DNA of 64,000 nt from Bradyrhizobiaceae bacterium (GCA_020853885.1 JADYXZ010000004.1:1-64000); one strand, 5' to 3'; numbered from the stretch's first letter, positions 37,904-48,273 are shown. The notes: generated by a model from the sequence alone, not told the origin. Numbers and translations: made by a program.

Positions 37904-39004
37904 ATGCAGCATCAACCGCTGACGATCAGAGACATCCGGGCGAGGCCGGTAGTGTTGCGGCTGCGGCGGCCGATTCAGGCCAAGATCGCGACGATGGTGG
38001 ATTGGCCGCTCGTTCTTGTCGATCTCTTCACGGAAGAGGGGATCGCCGGCCGCAGCTATGTCTGCCCCTACGCCGTGAAGTCGATGCGATACCTAGTGCC
38101 GATGCTCGAAGATCTTGGCGAGGCGCTGCAAGGGCGCCGCGTCGCGCCATTCGACCTCTATGACGCTGCGCGCAAGTCGCTGCATTTTGTCGGCTATGAG
38201 GGGCTTTCCATGATTGCGGTGTCCGGGCTCGATATGGCGGTCTGGGATGCGGTCTCGAAGGCGGCTGGCGTGCCGCTCTGCGTCTATCTCGGGGGCACGC
38301 CCGGGCAGGTGAAGGCTTACAACAGCAACGGGCTGTGGCTGCGCGAACCCGAGGCACTGGCGGAGGAGGCGATCGAACTGCGCGACGAAGGCGGATTCAC
38401 GGGCCTGAAAATTCGCCTTGGCCGCGATCGCCCGCGCGACGATCTGCGGGCGATCGAAACGGTGCGCGGCGCAGTCGGCGAAGCGATGCAGCTCATGGTC
38501 GATTTCAATCAGGGTCTCTCGTTCGGCGAGGCACTCGAGCGTTGCCACATGCTCGACGACATGGGGCTCGCATGGATCGAGGAGCCAATCGTTTACGACA
38601 ACTACGACGGCTGTGCGCGGCTTGCCGGTGAGTTGAACACGCCGATCCAGATCGGCGAGAATTTCTACGGTCCGCGCGAACTGCACAAGGCGCTGCAACG
38701 CAGGGCGTGCGACTACGTGATGCCGGACTTCATGCGGATGGGCGGCGTCACCGGCTGGCTGCGCGCGGCGGCGATTGCGGGCGCTGCGGGCGTGCCGGTG
38801 TCGACGCATCTCTATCCGGAGGTGGCGGCGCACGTCATGCGCGTCACCGAGACCGCGCACTGGCTCGAATGGCAGGAATGGACGGACCCGTTGCTGCAGC
38901 AGCCTTACAAGTTGCGCGACGGCATGCTGCAGATTCCCGACGCGCCGGGCATCGGCATCGAGTGGGATGAGGATGCGGTGAAGGCGGCCCAGCGCTCTCT
39001 ATAG
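37904..39004 (+). CDS. Mandelate racemase/muconate-lactonizing enzyme family protein (MR subgroup, KxR variant)
   Basis: 366 aa enolase-superfamily enzyme. By alignment in memory with mandelate racemase, the metal ligands are Asp200, Glu226 and Glu252, the His302-Asp275 dyad is present, and Glu322 matches MR Glu317, each at a constant offset of five. The second Lys of the KxK motif (MR Lys166) is Arg171 in LKIRLG, while Lys169 remains. Abstraction by His302 is thus retained and Lys166 chemistry lost, so it may be an acid-sugar dehydratase or one-face enzyme rather than a racemase. The start ATG follows GGAG with 7-bp spacing. Convergent with aatA. Confidence 0.85.
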   Translation: MQHQPLTIRDIRARPVVLRLRRPIQAKIATMVDWPLVLVDLFTEEGIAGRSYVCPYAVKSMRYLVPMLEDLGEALQGRRVAPFDLYDAARKSLHFVGYEGLSMIAVSGLDMAVWDAVSKAAGVPLCVYLGGTPGQVKAYNSNGLWLREPEALAEEAIELRDEGGFTGLKIRLGRDRPRDDLRAIETVRGAVGEAMQLMVDFNQGLSFGEALERCHMLDDMGLAWIEEPIVYDNYDGCARLAGELNTPIQIGENFYGPRELHKALQRRACDYVMPDFMRMGGVTGWLRAAAIAGAAGVPVSTHLYPEVAAHVMRVTETAHWLEWQEWTDPLLQQPYKLRDGMLQIPDAPGIGIEWDEDAVKAAQRSL

Positions 39005-39024
39005 GGGAGCCGTGCGCCGCGAGG

Positions 39025-40239
<1,215 letters not shown>

Positions 40240-40410
40240 TTATGCGGGCTGCACACCTACTGGCTTCGCTGAAGACGGGCAAGGAAATATTGACTACTCA
40301 CGGACGTGACGAAGGCGTCACGGGGCTTGATGGAATGCATTAACCGCCCGGCAAGTGCGCCTGGCTAGCGTCGTCCGCACTCGCAAATCCACGTCAACCG
40401 GCACCGAAGC

Positions 40411-41381
40411 ATGAAGGTCGACCCAGCGAGCCTGCGACGGCTGGACGTTTTGCTGTGGGGGATCATTGCCGCGGTGACCGTGGCGGTCTTTGCGGCGCCG
40501 TTCGTCAGCGACTTTCAGATGCAATGGGCGAGCTTCCTCCCGCCGTGGGGGCCGCAGCGATGCTGCTTGCTGGCGTGCTGTTCTACGAAGTGAAGCGCCC
40601 GGACCCGCGCATTGCCTCCGCGCTCGGCGGCGCTGGCCAGATCATTGCGTTCTCGGCGGTCGGCGCGCCGCTCTCCTATCTGGCGGCCAGCGCCGGGTTG
40701 CCGTTGCAGGATACGGTATTCGATTCCGCGGACAGCGCGCTCGGTTTGGACTGGCGGGCGCTGCTCGTATGGATGAACGGTTTTGCAGACCTGCATCCGG
40801 TATTTTCGCTTGCGTACCGGACATTCCCGATCCAGGCGGCCATTCTCGTGGCCTGGCTGGCATTCAGCGGCCGGCTCGTACGGCTGCGGGTCTTCATGCT
40901 CTCCTTCTTCTTTGTCGCGCTGGCGACGATCGCGGTCTCCGCGATTGTTCCGGCGGAAGGGGTGTGGGGCTATTACAGTCTCCACGCATCGGACCATCCT
41001 GCCATCCGCCCGGTCACGCGCGATCTGCATCTCGCGATTTTCCACGGCCTGCGCGACGGCAGCTACCGGCAGCTCACCGGATTCGGCTCGGAGGGAATCA
41101 TCACCTTCCCCAGCATGCATGCGGCGGTGGCGTTGATTCTGGCGCTCGCGGCATGGCCGATTCCAGTACTGCGATGGGTATTTGCTGCCATTAACGTCCT
41201 CATGGTCATCGCAACGCCGGTCGACGGCGGACACTATTTTATTGATATCGCGGTGGGCCTTGTCATTGCGGCGTTGGGTTGGATCGCAGCGGCCGCTTTG
41301 GTCGAACGTATGCTGGCTGCGCCGCGCGAACTTGCGGCGATCTGCTCGCCGGAAAAATCACAACTTGTGCGTGGCGAATAG
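40411..41381 (+). CDS. PAP2-superfamily phosphatase-like membrane protein, apparent frameshift near the 5' end
   Basis: The downstream frame (from about 40555) encodes the body of a PAP2 lipid-phosphatase or inositolphosphotransferase-like protein with several membrane helices. Active-site motifs are FPSMHAAVAL (PSGH-like) and TPVDGGHYFIDIAVG (the second His/Asp motif). The first 45 codons, MKVDPASLRRLDVLLWGIIA onward with a full membrane helix, are in a different frame. The two frames meet between 40535 and 40560, consistent with one missing base or an indel in CTCCCGCCGTGGGGGCC. A shorter start at 40527 would still make the core. It could be a sequencing error, a pseudogene or a functional short form. 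Confidence 0.65.
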
Positions 41382-41439
41382 CGGCCGCCGTTCTTCCGCC
41401 ACGTTGAGCGGGCCTGTAAGCTTCAATCACGAGGCCGGA

Positions 41440-42087
41440 ATGCTCACGCTCTATTCGATGCAGCTATCTGGAAATTCCTACAAGGTGCGGCTCCTGCTCG
41501 CGCGCCTCGGCATCCGCTATCGGCAGGTGGAGGTCGATATCCTGCGCGGCGAGACGCGCACGCCGGCGTTCCTTGCGAAAAATCCGAACGGGCATATTCC
41601 GCTGCTCGAGCTCGAGGACGGGCGGCGGCTCGCGGAGTCGAACGCGATCCTTGCCTATCTCGCCGAGGGCACGCCGTTCGTGCCGGCCGATCCGTTCCAG
41701 CGGGCGGTGGCGCTGCGCTGGATGTTCTTCGAGCAGAACAGCCATGAGCCGGCGATTGCCGCCGCGCGCTTCTGGCTCTCGCTCGTGAAGGGCGGGCGCG
41801 ATCTCAAGACGCACGAGATCGACCAGTGGATGGAGAAGGGCTACGAGGCGTTGTCGCTGATGGAGCGCCATCTCAGCCACAACGACTATTTCGTCGGCGG
41901 CCGCACCAGCATCGCCGATCTCGCGCTTTATGCCCACACGCATGTCGCGGGGGAGGGCGACTTCGATCTCGGCGCTTTCCCCGCGGTGACCGACTGGCTC
42001 GCGCGGATCGCATCGGAGCCGGGACACGTGGCGATGAGCCATGTTCCCGAAGGCGCGGTCACCATCAACTCGCTCGCCGAGGCTTGA
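41440..42087 (+). CDS. Glutathione S-transferase family protein
   Basis: 215 aa. The thioredoxin-like N-domain has LTLYSMQLSGNSYKVRLLLA with the Ser cluster of the active site, then NPNGHIPLLEL and the glutathione-binding AESNAILAYLAEG. The helical C-domain includes YFVGGRTSIADLALYAHTH. It is similar to the nu/beta-like bacterial group; the donor and acceptor substrates are unknown. The start ATG at 41440 follows an ACGAGG site. It lies after the PAP2 gene by 58 bp. Confidence 0.9.
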   Translation: MLTLYSMQLSGNSYKVRLLLARLGIRYRQVEVDILRGETRTPAFLAKNPNGHIPLLELEDGRRLAESNAILAYLAEGTPFVPADPFQRAVALRWMFFEQNSHEPAIAAARFWLSLVKGGRDLKTHEIDQWMEKGYEALSLMERHLSHNDYFVGGRTSIADLALYAHTHVAGEGDFDLGAFPAVTDWLARIASEPGHVAMSHVPEGAVTINSLAEA

Positions 42088-42196
42088 GCGGACTTTCCGC
42101 TGCCGCGTCATCGTTCGGCCATGAACCGGACTCGTTCGCGACTCAATGGCGAACCACTCAGCGGCCGGCGGGCGACTTCATGATTCGGAGACAGGA

Positions 42197-42364
42197 ATGT
42201 CGGATTCCGAAGCGCCCGCGGCACCGGCGCGGCCGGCAGCGCGCCGAATGCGCCGGAAGATGCTCTGCCTTGAGGCCGCGGTCGTCATCGCGCTCGTGTT
42301 GTCGATCTGCACGCTCCTCTACGTCTTGAGCCTCGATGTGGCGAAGGCGGCCGGCCTGCACTAG
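42197..42364 (+). CDS. Small single-pass membrane protein, hypothetical
   Basis: 55 aa. A basic, Ala/Pro-rich N-terminus (SEAPAAPARPAARRMRRKM) precedes one hydrophobic helix, LEAAVVIALVLSICTLLYVL, then a short tail. The positive-inside pattern suggests an N-in inner-membrane protein. The start is chosen at ATG 42197, with GGAG eleven bases upstream; an ATG at 42146 is possible. Its stop codon TAG is the first bases of a 63-bp palindrome. Possibly a real microprotein; no homology is recognised. Confidence 0.5.
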   Translation: MSDSEAPAAPARPAARRMRRKMLCLEAAVVIALVLSICTLLYVLSLDVAKAAGLH

Positions 42365-42424
42365 AGTGCGATCGCTTCAGATGGAAGCGTTTTCGCTTCC
42401 ATCTGAAGCGTGAATCGCACTCTA
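42362..42424. repeat. Tandem palindrome family C, copy 1
   Basis: 63-bp hairpin. Outer arms TAGAGTGCGAT and ATCGCACTCTA, inner arms of 14 bp with a TTTT loop, and an asymmetric GCGTGA on the right side. The stop codon of the small membrane protein lies in its left arm. Confidence 0.8.
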
Positions 42425-42434
42425 AATTATTGAT

Positions 42435-42498
42435 TAGAGCGGGATTCACGCTTGAGGTGGAATCGCGTTGCGATTCCACGTCAAGCGATCCCGCTCTA
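42435..42498. repeat. Tandem palindrome family C, copy 2
   Basis: 64-bp hairpin 10 bp after copy 1. Outer arms TAGAGCGGGAT and ATCCCGCTCTA, inner arms of 15 bp with one mismatch and a GTT loop, and the asymmetric TCACGC on the left side. The pair resembles 62380-62513. Confidence 0.8.
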
Positions 42499-42580
42499 GC
42501 GGTTCAAATCGCCGCGAGACACTGGCACGGGCGGGACCCGGACCGTAAGTTTGGGGTTCCAATCTCGGGGAGTGTCCATC

Positions 42581-43717
42581 TTGCACCGTCGCTCACTACT
42601 CACACTGACGATCGCACTGTTTGCGCTGCCCGCCTGGAGCGAGACGGCGCCGATCGTGATGTCGAGCGCGAAGACGAAATTCCGTGTCGACACGGTGGCG
42701 GTCGGTCTGGAGAATCCGTGGTCGATCGCGTTCCTGCCGGACGGCCGCAAGCTCATCACCGAGCGGCCGGGCCGGCTGCGTATCCTGGATAAGGACGGCA
42801 AGCTCTCCGATCCCGTCGCCGGGGTGCCGGATGTGGCGGCGGTGGGGCAGGGCGGATTGCTCGACGTCGCGCTGGCGCCGGATTTCGCGAACAGCCGGCG
42901 CATCTATTTCAGTTACGCCGAGCCGCGCGGGCTCGTGAACGGGACGGCGGTTGCGCATGCGCGGCTCGCCGACTCCGGCAAGGGCGCGAAGCTCGAAGAC
43001 GTGACGGTGATCTTCCGGCAGGAACCGGGGCGCGGCGGCGGCTTCCACTTCGGCTCGCGGCTCGCGTTCGCGCCGGACGGCAATCTCTTCGTCACGCTCG
43101 GCGAGCGCAATGCGATGCAGCCGGCGCAGGATCTTTCCGGCCATCTCGGCAAGGTGGTGCGGATCGCGCCGGACGGCTCGGTGCCGAAGGACAATCCCTT
43201 CGTCGGCAAGGAAGGCGTGCGGCCGGAGATCTGGTCCTACGGGCATCGCAATCCGCAGGCTGCTGCGATCCATCCGGCGAGCGGCAAGCTCTGGACGGTG
43301 GAGCACGGCGCGCGCGGCGGCGACGAGATCAACATACCGGCTGCGGGCAAGAACTACGGCTGGCCGGTGATCTCCTTCGGGCGGCACTATTCGGGCGCCA
43401 AGATCGGCGAGGGCCCGCAGAAAGAAGGCATGGAGCAGCCGGTCTATTACTGGGACCCCTCGATCGCGCCGTCGGGCATGGCGTTCTACAGGGGCGACGC
43501 CTTTCCCGCTTGGAAGGGCAACCTGTTCGTCGGCGCGCTGGTGCAGCGCCACCTGCAGCGGCTCGAGCTCGACGGCGACAAGGTGGTGAACGAGGAGCGG
43601 CTGCTCGTCGGTTTCGGCGAGCGCATCCGCGACGTGCGGCAGGCGCCCGACGGGACCCTCTGGGTGCTGACCGACGCGAACAACGGCCGCGTCCTGCGGC
43701 TGTCGCCCGCCGACTGA
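42581..43717 (+). CDS. PQQ-dependent soluble aldose/sugar dehydrogenase-like protein (GSDH family)
   Basis: 378 aa exported beta-propeller. The signal peptide (RRSLLTLTIALFALPAWS, cleaved before ETAP) fits a start at TTG 42581, with GGGGAG eight bases upstream; a GTG at 42572 lies adjacent to that site. Family motifs are NPWSIAFLPDG, GLLDVALAPDFA, PGRGGGFHFGSRLAF, YGHRNPQ and VEHGARGGDEINI, and the PQQ-site segment FGERIRDVRQAPDG. Proteins of this group (YliI/Asd) oxidise sugars in the periplasm. The PQQ biosynthesis genes are not in the window. Confidence 0.88.
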   Translation: MHRRSLLTLTIALFALPAWSETAPIVMSSAKTKFRVDTVAVGLENPWSIAFLPDGRKLITERPGRLRILDKDGKLSDPVAGVPDVAAVGQGGLLDVALAPDFANSRRIYFSYAEPRGLVNGTAVAHARLADSGKGAKLEDVTVIFRQEPGRGGGFHFGSRLAFAPDGNLFVTLGERNAMQPAQDLSGHLGKVVRIAPDGSVPKDNPFVGKEGVRPEIWSYGHRNPQAAAIHPASGKLWTVEHGARGGDEINIPAAGKNYGWPVISFGRHYSGAKIGEGPQKEGMEQPVYYWDPSIAPSGMAFYRGDAFPAWKGNLFVGALVQRHLQRLELDGDKVVNEERLLVGFGERIRDVRQAPDGTLWVLTDANNGRVLRLSPAD

Positions 43718-43806
43718 TTCGTCCCCATATTCGAGTACGCCGGCCGTTAATGGCCGTGGCCCGGCGTTGTCCGGCACCAGCGCGCTTGGTACGTTCCGCG
43801 CACTTC

Positions 43807-43882
43807 GGGCCCGTAGCTCAATGGTTAGAGCCGACCGCTCATAACGGTCTGGTTGGAGGTTCGAGTCCTCCCGGGCCCACCA
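43807..43882 (+). tRNA. tRNA with CAU anticodon (Met elongator or Ile2)
   Basis: 76 nt cloverleaf. The acceptor stem GGGCCCG pairs with CGGGCCC, with discriminator A and encoded CCA. The D arm is GCTC-AATGGTTA-GAGC. The anticodon arm GACCG-CTCATAA-CGGTC carries CAT in the loop. The T arm is GGAGG-TTCGAGT-CCTCC. CAU tRNAs may be methionine elongator or the Ile2 type whose C34 becomes lysidine. No integrase or attachment-site duplication was seen next to it. Confidence 0.92.
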
Positions 43883-44039
43883 GTCTTCGCTCGCGATTGA
43901 AGCAGGGTTTTACCGGCGGCTTCGAGCCGCTGCGGTGAATGGCGCGTCCTTGGGCAGCTGGCCGGCTATTTGCGATCCGGCAATCGATACTTTCCTGCCC
44001 AATGGTTGTTTGGCGACTGGCCCAACGATAACCTCTCCC

Positions 44040-44061
44040 GGTCATTTGCCAGCAAATGACC
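44040..44061. promoter_or_regulatory. Operator-like dyad upstream of tctB
   Basis: Perfect 22-bp dyad: arms GGTCATTTGC and GCAAATGACC around a CA spacer. It lies 68 bp before the tctB start in the otherwise plain 247 bp between the tRNA and tctB. No regulator gene is adjacent; the factor is unknown. Confidence 0.55.
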
Positions 44062-44129
44062 AATAAGAAGACCCCGCGGCACCTGCCGCATGGGGGTACG
44101 GCCCAGGACGGAATTGGCCGGAGGGAGGA

Positions 44130-44579
44130 ATGTTGCGTGTAAAGAGCCCGCAGGATTTTGGCGCGGGAATCATCTTTATCGTCGTCGGCGCGGCGGGGCT
44201 GATCTTCGGCCGCGAGCTCGCGGTCGGAACCGCGTCCCGCATGGGGCCCGGCTACTTTCCCATACTGCTCAGCTATCTGATCATCGCGATCGGCTTGGTC
44301 GTTTCCGCACGCGGCCTGACGCTCGAAGGACCGCCGGTCGAACGAATTCATCTGCGCCCGATCTTCTTCGTGCTTGCGGCGATTCTGGCCGCGGGTTTTC
44401 TCCTCAATATGGTCGGGCTTGCCCTCACGTCGGTGCTGGTCGCGATCATCGCCGCTTATGCGCGCAGCCAAGTGAACCTCCTCGAGACGATCCTGCTCGG
44501 GATCGGCATGGGCATCTTCTCGGTTGTCGTTTTCGTCTATGGGCTCGGCCAGCCGTTGCCCGCGTGGTGGGGCAACTGA
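44130..44579 (+). CDS. tctB: Tripartite tricarboxylate transporter small membrane subunit TctB
   Basis: 149 aa with four hydrophobic helices (about residues 12-28, 43-60, 71-90 and 110-135). Matches TctB: SPQDFGAGIIFIVVGAAGLI and MGPGYFPILLSYLIIAIGL. It partners TctA to move organic acids delivered by a TctC binding protein. The start has a GGAGGGAGG ribosome site. It is followed by tctA after one base. Confidence 0.9.
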   Translation: MLRVKSPQDFGAGIIFIVVGAAGLIFGRELAVGTASRMGPGYFPILLSYLIIAIGLVVSARGLTLEGPPVERIHLRPIFFVLAAILAAGFLLNMVGLALTSVLVAIIAAYARSQVNLLETILLGIGMGIFSVVVFVYGLGQPLPAWWGN

Positions 44580-44580
44580 A

Positions 44581-46089
44581 ATGGAATTCGACGTCATCCA
44601 GAATTTGGCGACCGGGTTCACCGCCGCGTTTACGCTGAAGAATCTCGGCTTTGCCCTGCTCGGCTGCTTTCTCGGCACCCTGATCGGCGTGCTGCCGGGC
44701 ATCGGGCCGATCCCGGCGATCGCGATGCTGCTGCCGATCACGTTCCAGCTCGAGCCGCTGTCGTCGCTGATCATGCTCGCGGGTCTCTACTACGGCGCGC
44801 AGTACGGCGGCTCGACGACATCCATTCTCGTGAACATCCCCGGCGAGGCGTCGTCGATCGTCACCTGTATCGACGGCCACCAGATGGCGAAGCAGGGGAG
44901 AGCCGGGGCGGCGCTTGCGGTCGCTGCGATCGGCTCGTTCTTTGCGGGCTGCGTCGGAACGGTGTTCATTGCCGCGTTCGGGCCGCCGCTGTCGGCGCTC
45001 GCGCAACAGTTCAACTCGCCCGATTATTTTTCCCTGATGGTACTCGGGCTCACGACCGCGGTCGTGCTCGCGCACGGCTCGGTCATCAAGGCGGTCGCGA
45101 TGGTGCTGATCGGGCTGTTGCTCGGCCTCGTCGGCACCGACACGAACAGCGGCCTCACGCGCTACACGTTCAACGTCTCGGCGATCTGGGAAGGGATCGA
45201 CTTCCTGCCGCTCGTGATCGGCATGTTCGGCATTGTCGAGATCGTCCGCAACCTCGAGGCGACGAGCCTGCCGCGCGCGGCGGTCAGCACGCGGTTCCGC
45301 GACGTGTGGCCGACGCGGAAGGACTTCCACGAATCCTGGCGCGCGGTGCTGCGCGGCACGGGCCTCGGCTCGATCCTCGGTATTCTGCCGGGCGGCGGCG
45401 CGGTGCTGGCGTCGTTCGCGGCTTATACGGTGGAGAAGAAGGTCGCGAAGGACCCGTCGCGGTTCGGCCGCGGCGCGATCGAGGGCGTCGCCGGGCCGGA
45501 AGCGGCGAACAACGCGGCGGCGCAGACCTCGTTCATTCCCCTGCTCACGCTCGGTCTCCCCTCCAACGCCATCATGGCGCTGATGATGGGGGCGATGATC
45601 ATTCAGGGGATCGAGCCGGGTGCTGCCGTCATGACGAAACGGCCGGACCTGTTCTGGGGCATGGTGGCGAGCATGTGGATCGGCAACCTGATGCTGCTCG
45701 TGCTCAATCTGCCGCTCATCGGGATCTGGGTGAAGCTCCTGTCGGTGCCGTACCGGCTGCTCTATCCGGCGATCCTGATGTTCTGCATCATCGGCGTCTA
45801 TGGCCTGAACACCAATATCGCGCAGCTCGTCATCATGGTGATCTTCGCCGGCTTCGGCTACCTGCTCTACAAGTTCGGCTGCGAGCCGGCGCCGCTCGTG
45901 CTCGGGTTCATCCTCGGGCCGGTGATGGAAGAGAATCTCCGCCGCTCGCTGGTGATCTCGCGCGGCGATCCGATGGTCTTCCTCGAGCGGCCGATCTCGG
46001 CCGTGTTGCTGGCGATGACGGTCGGCGTGATCGCGCTGATTATCCTGCCGCAGTTCCGAAAGACGCGCGAGGAGGCATTCCAGGAATGA
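44581..46089 (+). CDS. tctA: Tripartite tricarboxylate transporter large permease TctA
   Basis: 502 aa polytopic permease with about ten to twelve helices. Family blocks: [79 protein letters not shown], then [18 protein letters not shown]. These are the duplicated TctA signatures. One base separates it from tctB, and 95 bp from the first tctC. The substrate class (tri- or dicarboxylates, or aromatic acids) cannot be fixed from sequence. Confidence 0.95.
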   Translation: MEFDVIQNLATGFTAAFTLKNLGFALLGCFLGTLIGVLPGIGPIPAIAMLLPITFQLEPLSSLIMLAGLYYGAQYGGSTTSILVNIPGEASSIVTCIDGHQMAKQGRAGAALAVAAIGSFFAGCVGTVFIAAFGPPLSALAQQFNSPDYFSLMVLGLTTAVVLAHGSVIKAVAMVLIGLLLGLVGTDTNSGLTRYTFNVSAIWEGIDFLPLVIGMFGIVEIVRNLEATSLPRAAVSTRFRDVWPTRKDFHESWRAVLRGTGLGSILGILPGGGAVLASFAAYTVEKKVAKDPSRFGRGAIEGVAGPEAANNAAAQTSFIPLLTLGLPSNAIMALMMGAMIIQGIEPGAAVMTKRPDLFWGMVASMWIGNLMLLVLNLPLIGIWVKLLSVPYRLLYPAILMFCIIGVYGLNTNIAQLVIMVIFAGFGYLLYKFGCEPAPLVLGFILGPVMEENLRRSLVISRGDPMVFLERPISAVLLAMTVGVIALIILPQFRKTREEAFQE

Positions 46090-46184
46090 CGGCCGCTCGG
46101 GCGGCCGTATGCAAAGAAGGACTGAACGGCCGGCTCGTGACGGGGTCTTGCGCCGATCAGAAATCTACAATGGGAGGAAAACAG

Positions 46185-47174
46185 ATGAAGATCGCGTTGA
46201 AATCGTTGTTGCGTTCGGCCGCACCGGCGTTCGCGCTGGCCGCGGCCATCGGCATGGCGCCGGGCGGCGCACATGCGCAAGCCTATCCGAACCAGGACAT
46301 CCGCGTGATCTGCGCGTTCCCGCCGGGAAGCGGCGCCGACGTGCTGGTCCGCTACTTCGCCGAAAAGCTGCGGCCGATCGTGAACCGCACAGTGATCGTG
46401 GATAACAAGGCGGGCGCCGGCGGCAATATCGCGACCGAATTCGTCGCCCGCGCGAAACCGGACGGCTACACGATCTTCGTGCACGCGGCGACGGCGGTGG
46501 CGGCGAGCATGCACCTCTACAAGAATCCGCCGGTCGACGTCGGCAAGGCGTTCCAGATGGCGGCCACGATCAACCGGCAGCCGTTCATGCTCGTGGTCGA
46601 TGCCAAGAGCCCATACAAGACGGTGGCCGATCTCACCGAGGCGATGAAGAAGAAGGGCGACCAGGCGAGCTACGCGACGGCCGCACCCACCGGCAAGATC
46701 ATGGGCGAGATCTACAAGAACGTGACCGGCATCAAGGCAGTGGAGGTCAGCTACAAGACCGCGCCGGACTCGCTCAACGAACTCACGAGCGGCAAGCTCG
46801 ATTACGGCATGCACGATCCGGTGTTCGCGCTCGCCCAGCAGCGCGAGGGGCGGCTGCGCATCCTCGCGGTCAGCACCGGCAAGCGGCTCGCGGCGAGCCC
46901 GGACCTGCCGACCATGACCGAGTCGGGCATCCCGATGGATCTCACGGGCTGGTGGGCGGCGATGGTGCCGGCGGGGACGCCGCAGCCGGTCATCGACCAG
47001 ATCAACAAGTGGTTCGTGCAGATCGTATCGTCGGAAGAGACGAAGAAGTTCCTCAACAGCTTCGGCGGCGATCCGAACATCATGCCGATCGACGAGGCGC
47101 AGAAGCAGTTCCTCAAGGACGTGAAGGACTGGGGCGACTACGTGAAGCTCGCGAAGATCGAGCCGCAAGGCTGA
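46185..47174 (+). CDS. TctC-family tricarboxylate-binding protein, copy 1
   Basis: 329 aa exported solute-binding protein. The signal peptide ends at AHAQ; the mature start AYPNQDIRVICAFPPGSGAD is the TctC hallmark. Further blocks are VIVDNKAGAGGNIATEFVAR, KPDGYTIFVH and LRILAVSTGKRLAASPDLPT. It would deliver the substrate to TctAB. A GGGAGGAAA ribosome site lies upstream. A strong terminator follows the stop. Confidence 0.93.
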   Translation: MKIALKSLLRSAAPAFALAAAIGMAPGGAHAQAYPNQDIRVICAFPPGSGADVLVRYFAEKLRPIVNRTVIVDNKAGAGGNIATEFVARAKPDGYTIFVHAATAVAASMHLYKNPPVDVGKAFQMAATINRQPFMLVVDAKSPYKTVADLTEAMKKKGDQASYATAAPTGKIMGEIYKNVTGIKAVEVSYKTAPDSLNELTSGKLDYGMHDPVFALAQQREGRLRILAVSTGKRLAASPDLPTMTESGIPMDLTGWWAAMVPAGTPQPVIDQINKWFVQIVSSEETKKFLNSFGGDPNIMPIDEAQKQFLKDVKDWGDYVKLAKIEPQG

Positions 47175-47183
47175 GAAGGCAGG

Positions 47184-47213
47184 GCGCGGCGGCAATGCCG
47201 CCGCGCCTTTTTC
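47184..47213 (+). terminator. Strong intrinsic terminator after tctC copy 1
   Basis: Perfect 11-bp GC stem GGCGCGGCGGC with loop AAT, followed by TTTTT. It lies between the two tctC copies, so copy 2 must be transcribed by read-through or from its own promoter in the next 68 bp. Confidence 0.88.
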
Positions 47214-47281
47214 CGCGGCACGACGCGCGGCCGCCGCATTCTGCGCGCGCAAACAATACAAATCATCGACGGGAGGAGCTC

Positions 47282-48265
47282 ATGAAGCTCATAGCCAAAG
47301 GTGGAATGCTTGCCGCCTGTCTGGCGGTCGCGTTTGCGTCGGCGGTCGGTTCAGCGAGCGATGTCCGCGCGCAGACCTATCCGAGCCAGGACATCCGGCT
47401 GATCTGCGCGTTCCCGGCCGGCAGCGGCGCCGACGTTCTCGTGCGTTTCTTCGCCGAGAAGCTGAAGCCGCTCGTCAATCAGACGGTGATCGTCGAAAAC
47501 AAAGTCGGCGCCGGCGGCCATATCGCGACCGAGTTCGTCGGCCGATCGAAACCGGACGGGCATACGATCTACGTGTTCGCCGGCACGGGCGTCGCAGCGA
47601 TGGCGGCGATGTTCAAGAACCCGCCGCTCGACGTCGCCAAATCGTTCCAGATCGCGGCGACGATCAACCGGCAGCCGTTCATGCTCGTGGTCGACGCCAA
47701 GAGCCCGTACCAGAACGTGAAAGAACTGACCGAGGCGATGCTGAAGAAGGGCGACCAGGCGTCCTACGCGAGCGCCGCCCCTCCCGGCACGATCATGGGC
47801 GAAATCTACAAGCAGAAGACCGGCGTGAAGGCCGTGGAGGTGAACTACAAGACGGCGCCGGATTCCCTCAACGAGCTCACGAGCGGCAAGCTCGACTACG
47901 GCATGCACGACCCGGTGTTCTCGCTCGCCCAGCAGCGCGAGGGCCGGCTGCGCATCCTCGCGGTCAGCACGGGCGAGCGGCTTGCGGCGAGCGCCGAACT
48001 GCCGGCCATGAAGGAATCCGGGGTCGACATGGACCTCACGATCTGGTGGGCGGCGATCGTGCCGGCTGGTACGCCGAAACCGGTGGTCGATCAGATCAAC
48101 AAGTGGTTCGTGCAGATCGTGTCGACCGACGAGGTGAAGGGCTTCCTCAACAAGTTCGGCGGAGACCCGTTCATCAACACGCCGGAGAAGGGCCAGGAGA
48201 TGTTCCTGAAGGCGATCTCCGACTGGAAGGAGTTCGTCAAGATCGCGAGGCTCCCGCTGATGTGA
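47282..48265 (+). CDS. TctC-family tricarboxylate-binding protein, copy 2
   Basis: 327 aa paralogue of the preceding gene, with near-identical core blocks (LICAFPAGSGADVLVRFFAE, VIVENKVGAGGHIATEFV, SYASAAPPGTIMGEIY). The ligand-pocket segment differs (VFAGTGVAAMAAMFKNPP versus VHAATAVAASMHLYKNPP). The signal peptide ends near VRAQ. A GGGAGGAG ribosome site lies before the ATG. Two binders with one permease pair allow wider substrate uptake. A terminator-like hairpin follows. Confidence 0.93.
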   Translation: MKLIAKGGMLAACLAVAFASAVGSASDVRAQTYPSQDIRLICAFPAGSGADVLVRFFAEKLKPLVNQTVIVENKVGAGGHIATEFVGRSKPDGHTIYVFAGTGVAAMAAMFKNPPLDVAKSFQIAATINRQPFMLVVDAKSPYQNVKELTEAMLKKGDQASYASAAPPGTIMGEIYKQKTGVKAVEVNYKTAPDSLNELTSGKLDYGMHDPVFSLAQQREGRLRILAVSTGERLAASAELPAMKESGVDMDLTIWWAAIVPAGTPKPVVDQINKWFVQIVSTDEVKGFLNKFGGDPFINTPEKGQEMFLKAISDWKEFVKIARLPLM

Positions 48266-48273
48266 CGCAGCCG

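Noticed and set aside
40530-40560. Programmed -1 frameshifting in the PAP2 gene
   Set aside because: The G-run is not a recognised X XXY YYZ slippery heptamer with a downstream pseudoknot; a simple indel is more economical.
43807-44129. Integration site at the CAU tRNA
   Set aside because: No integrase gene or direct repeat of the tRNA 3' end was found on either side.
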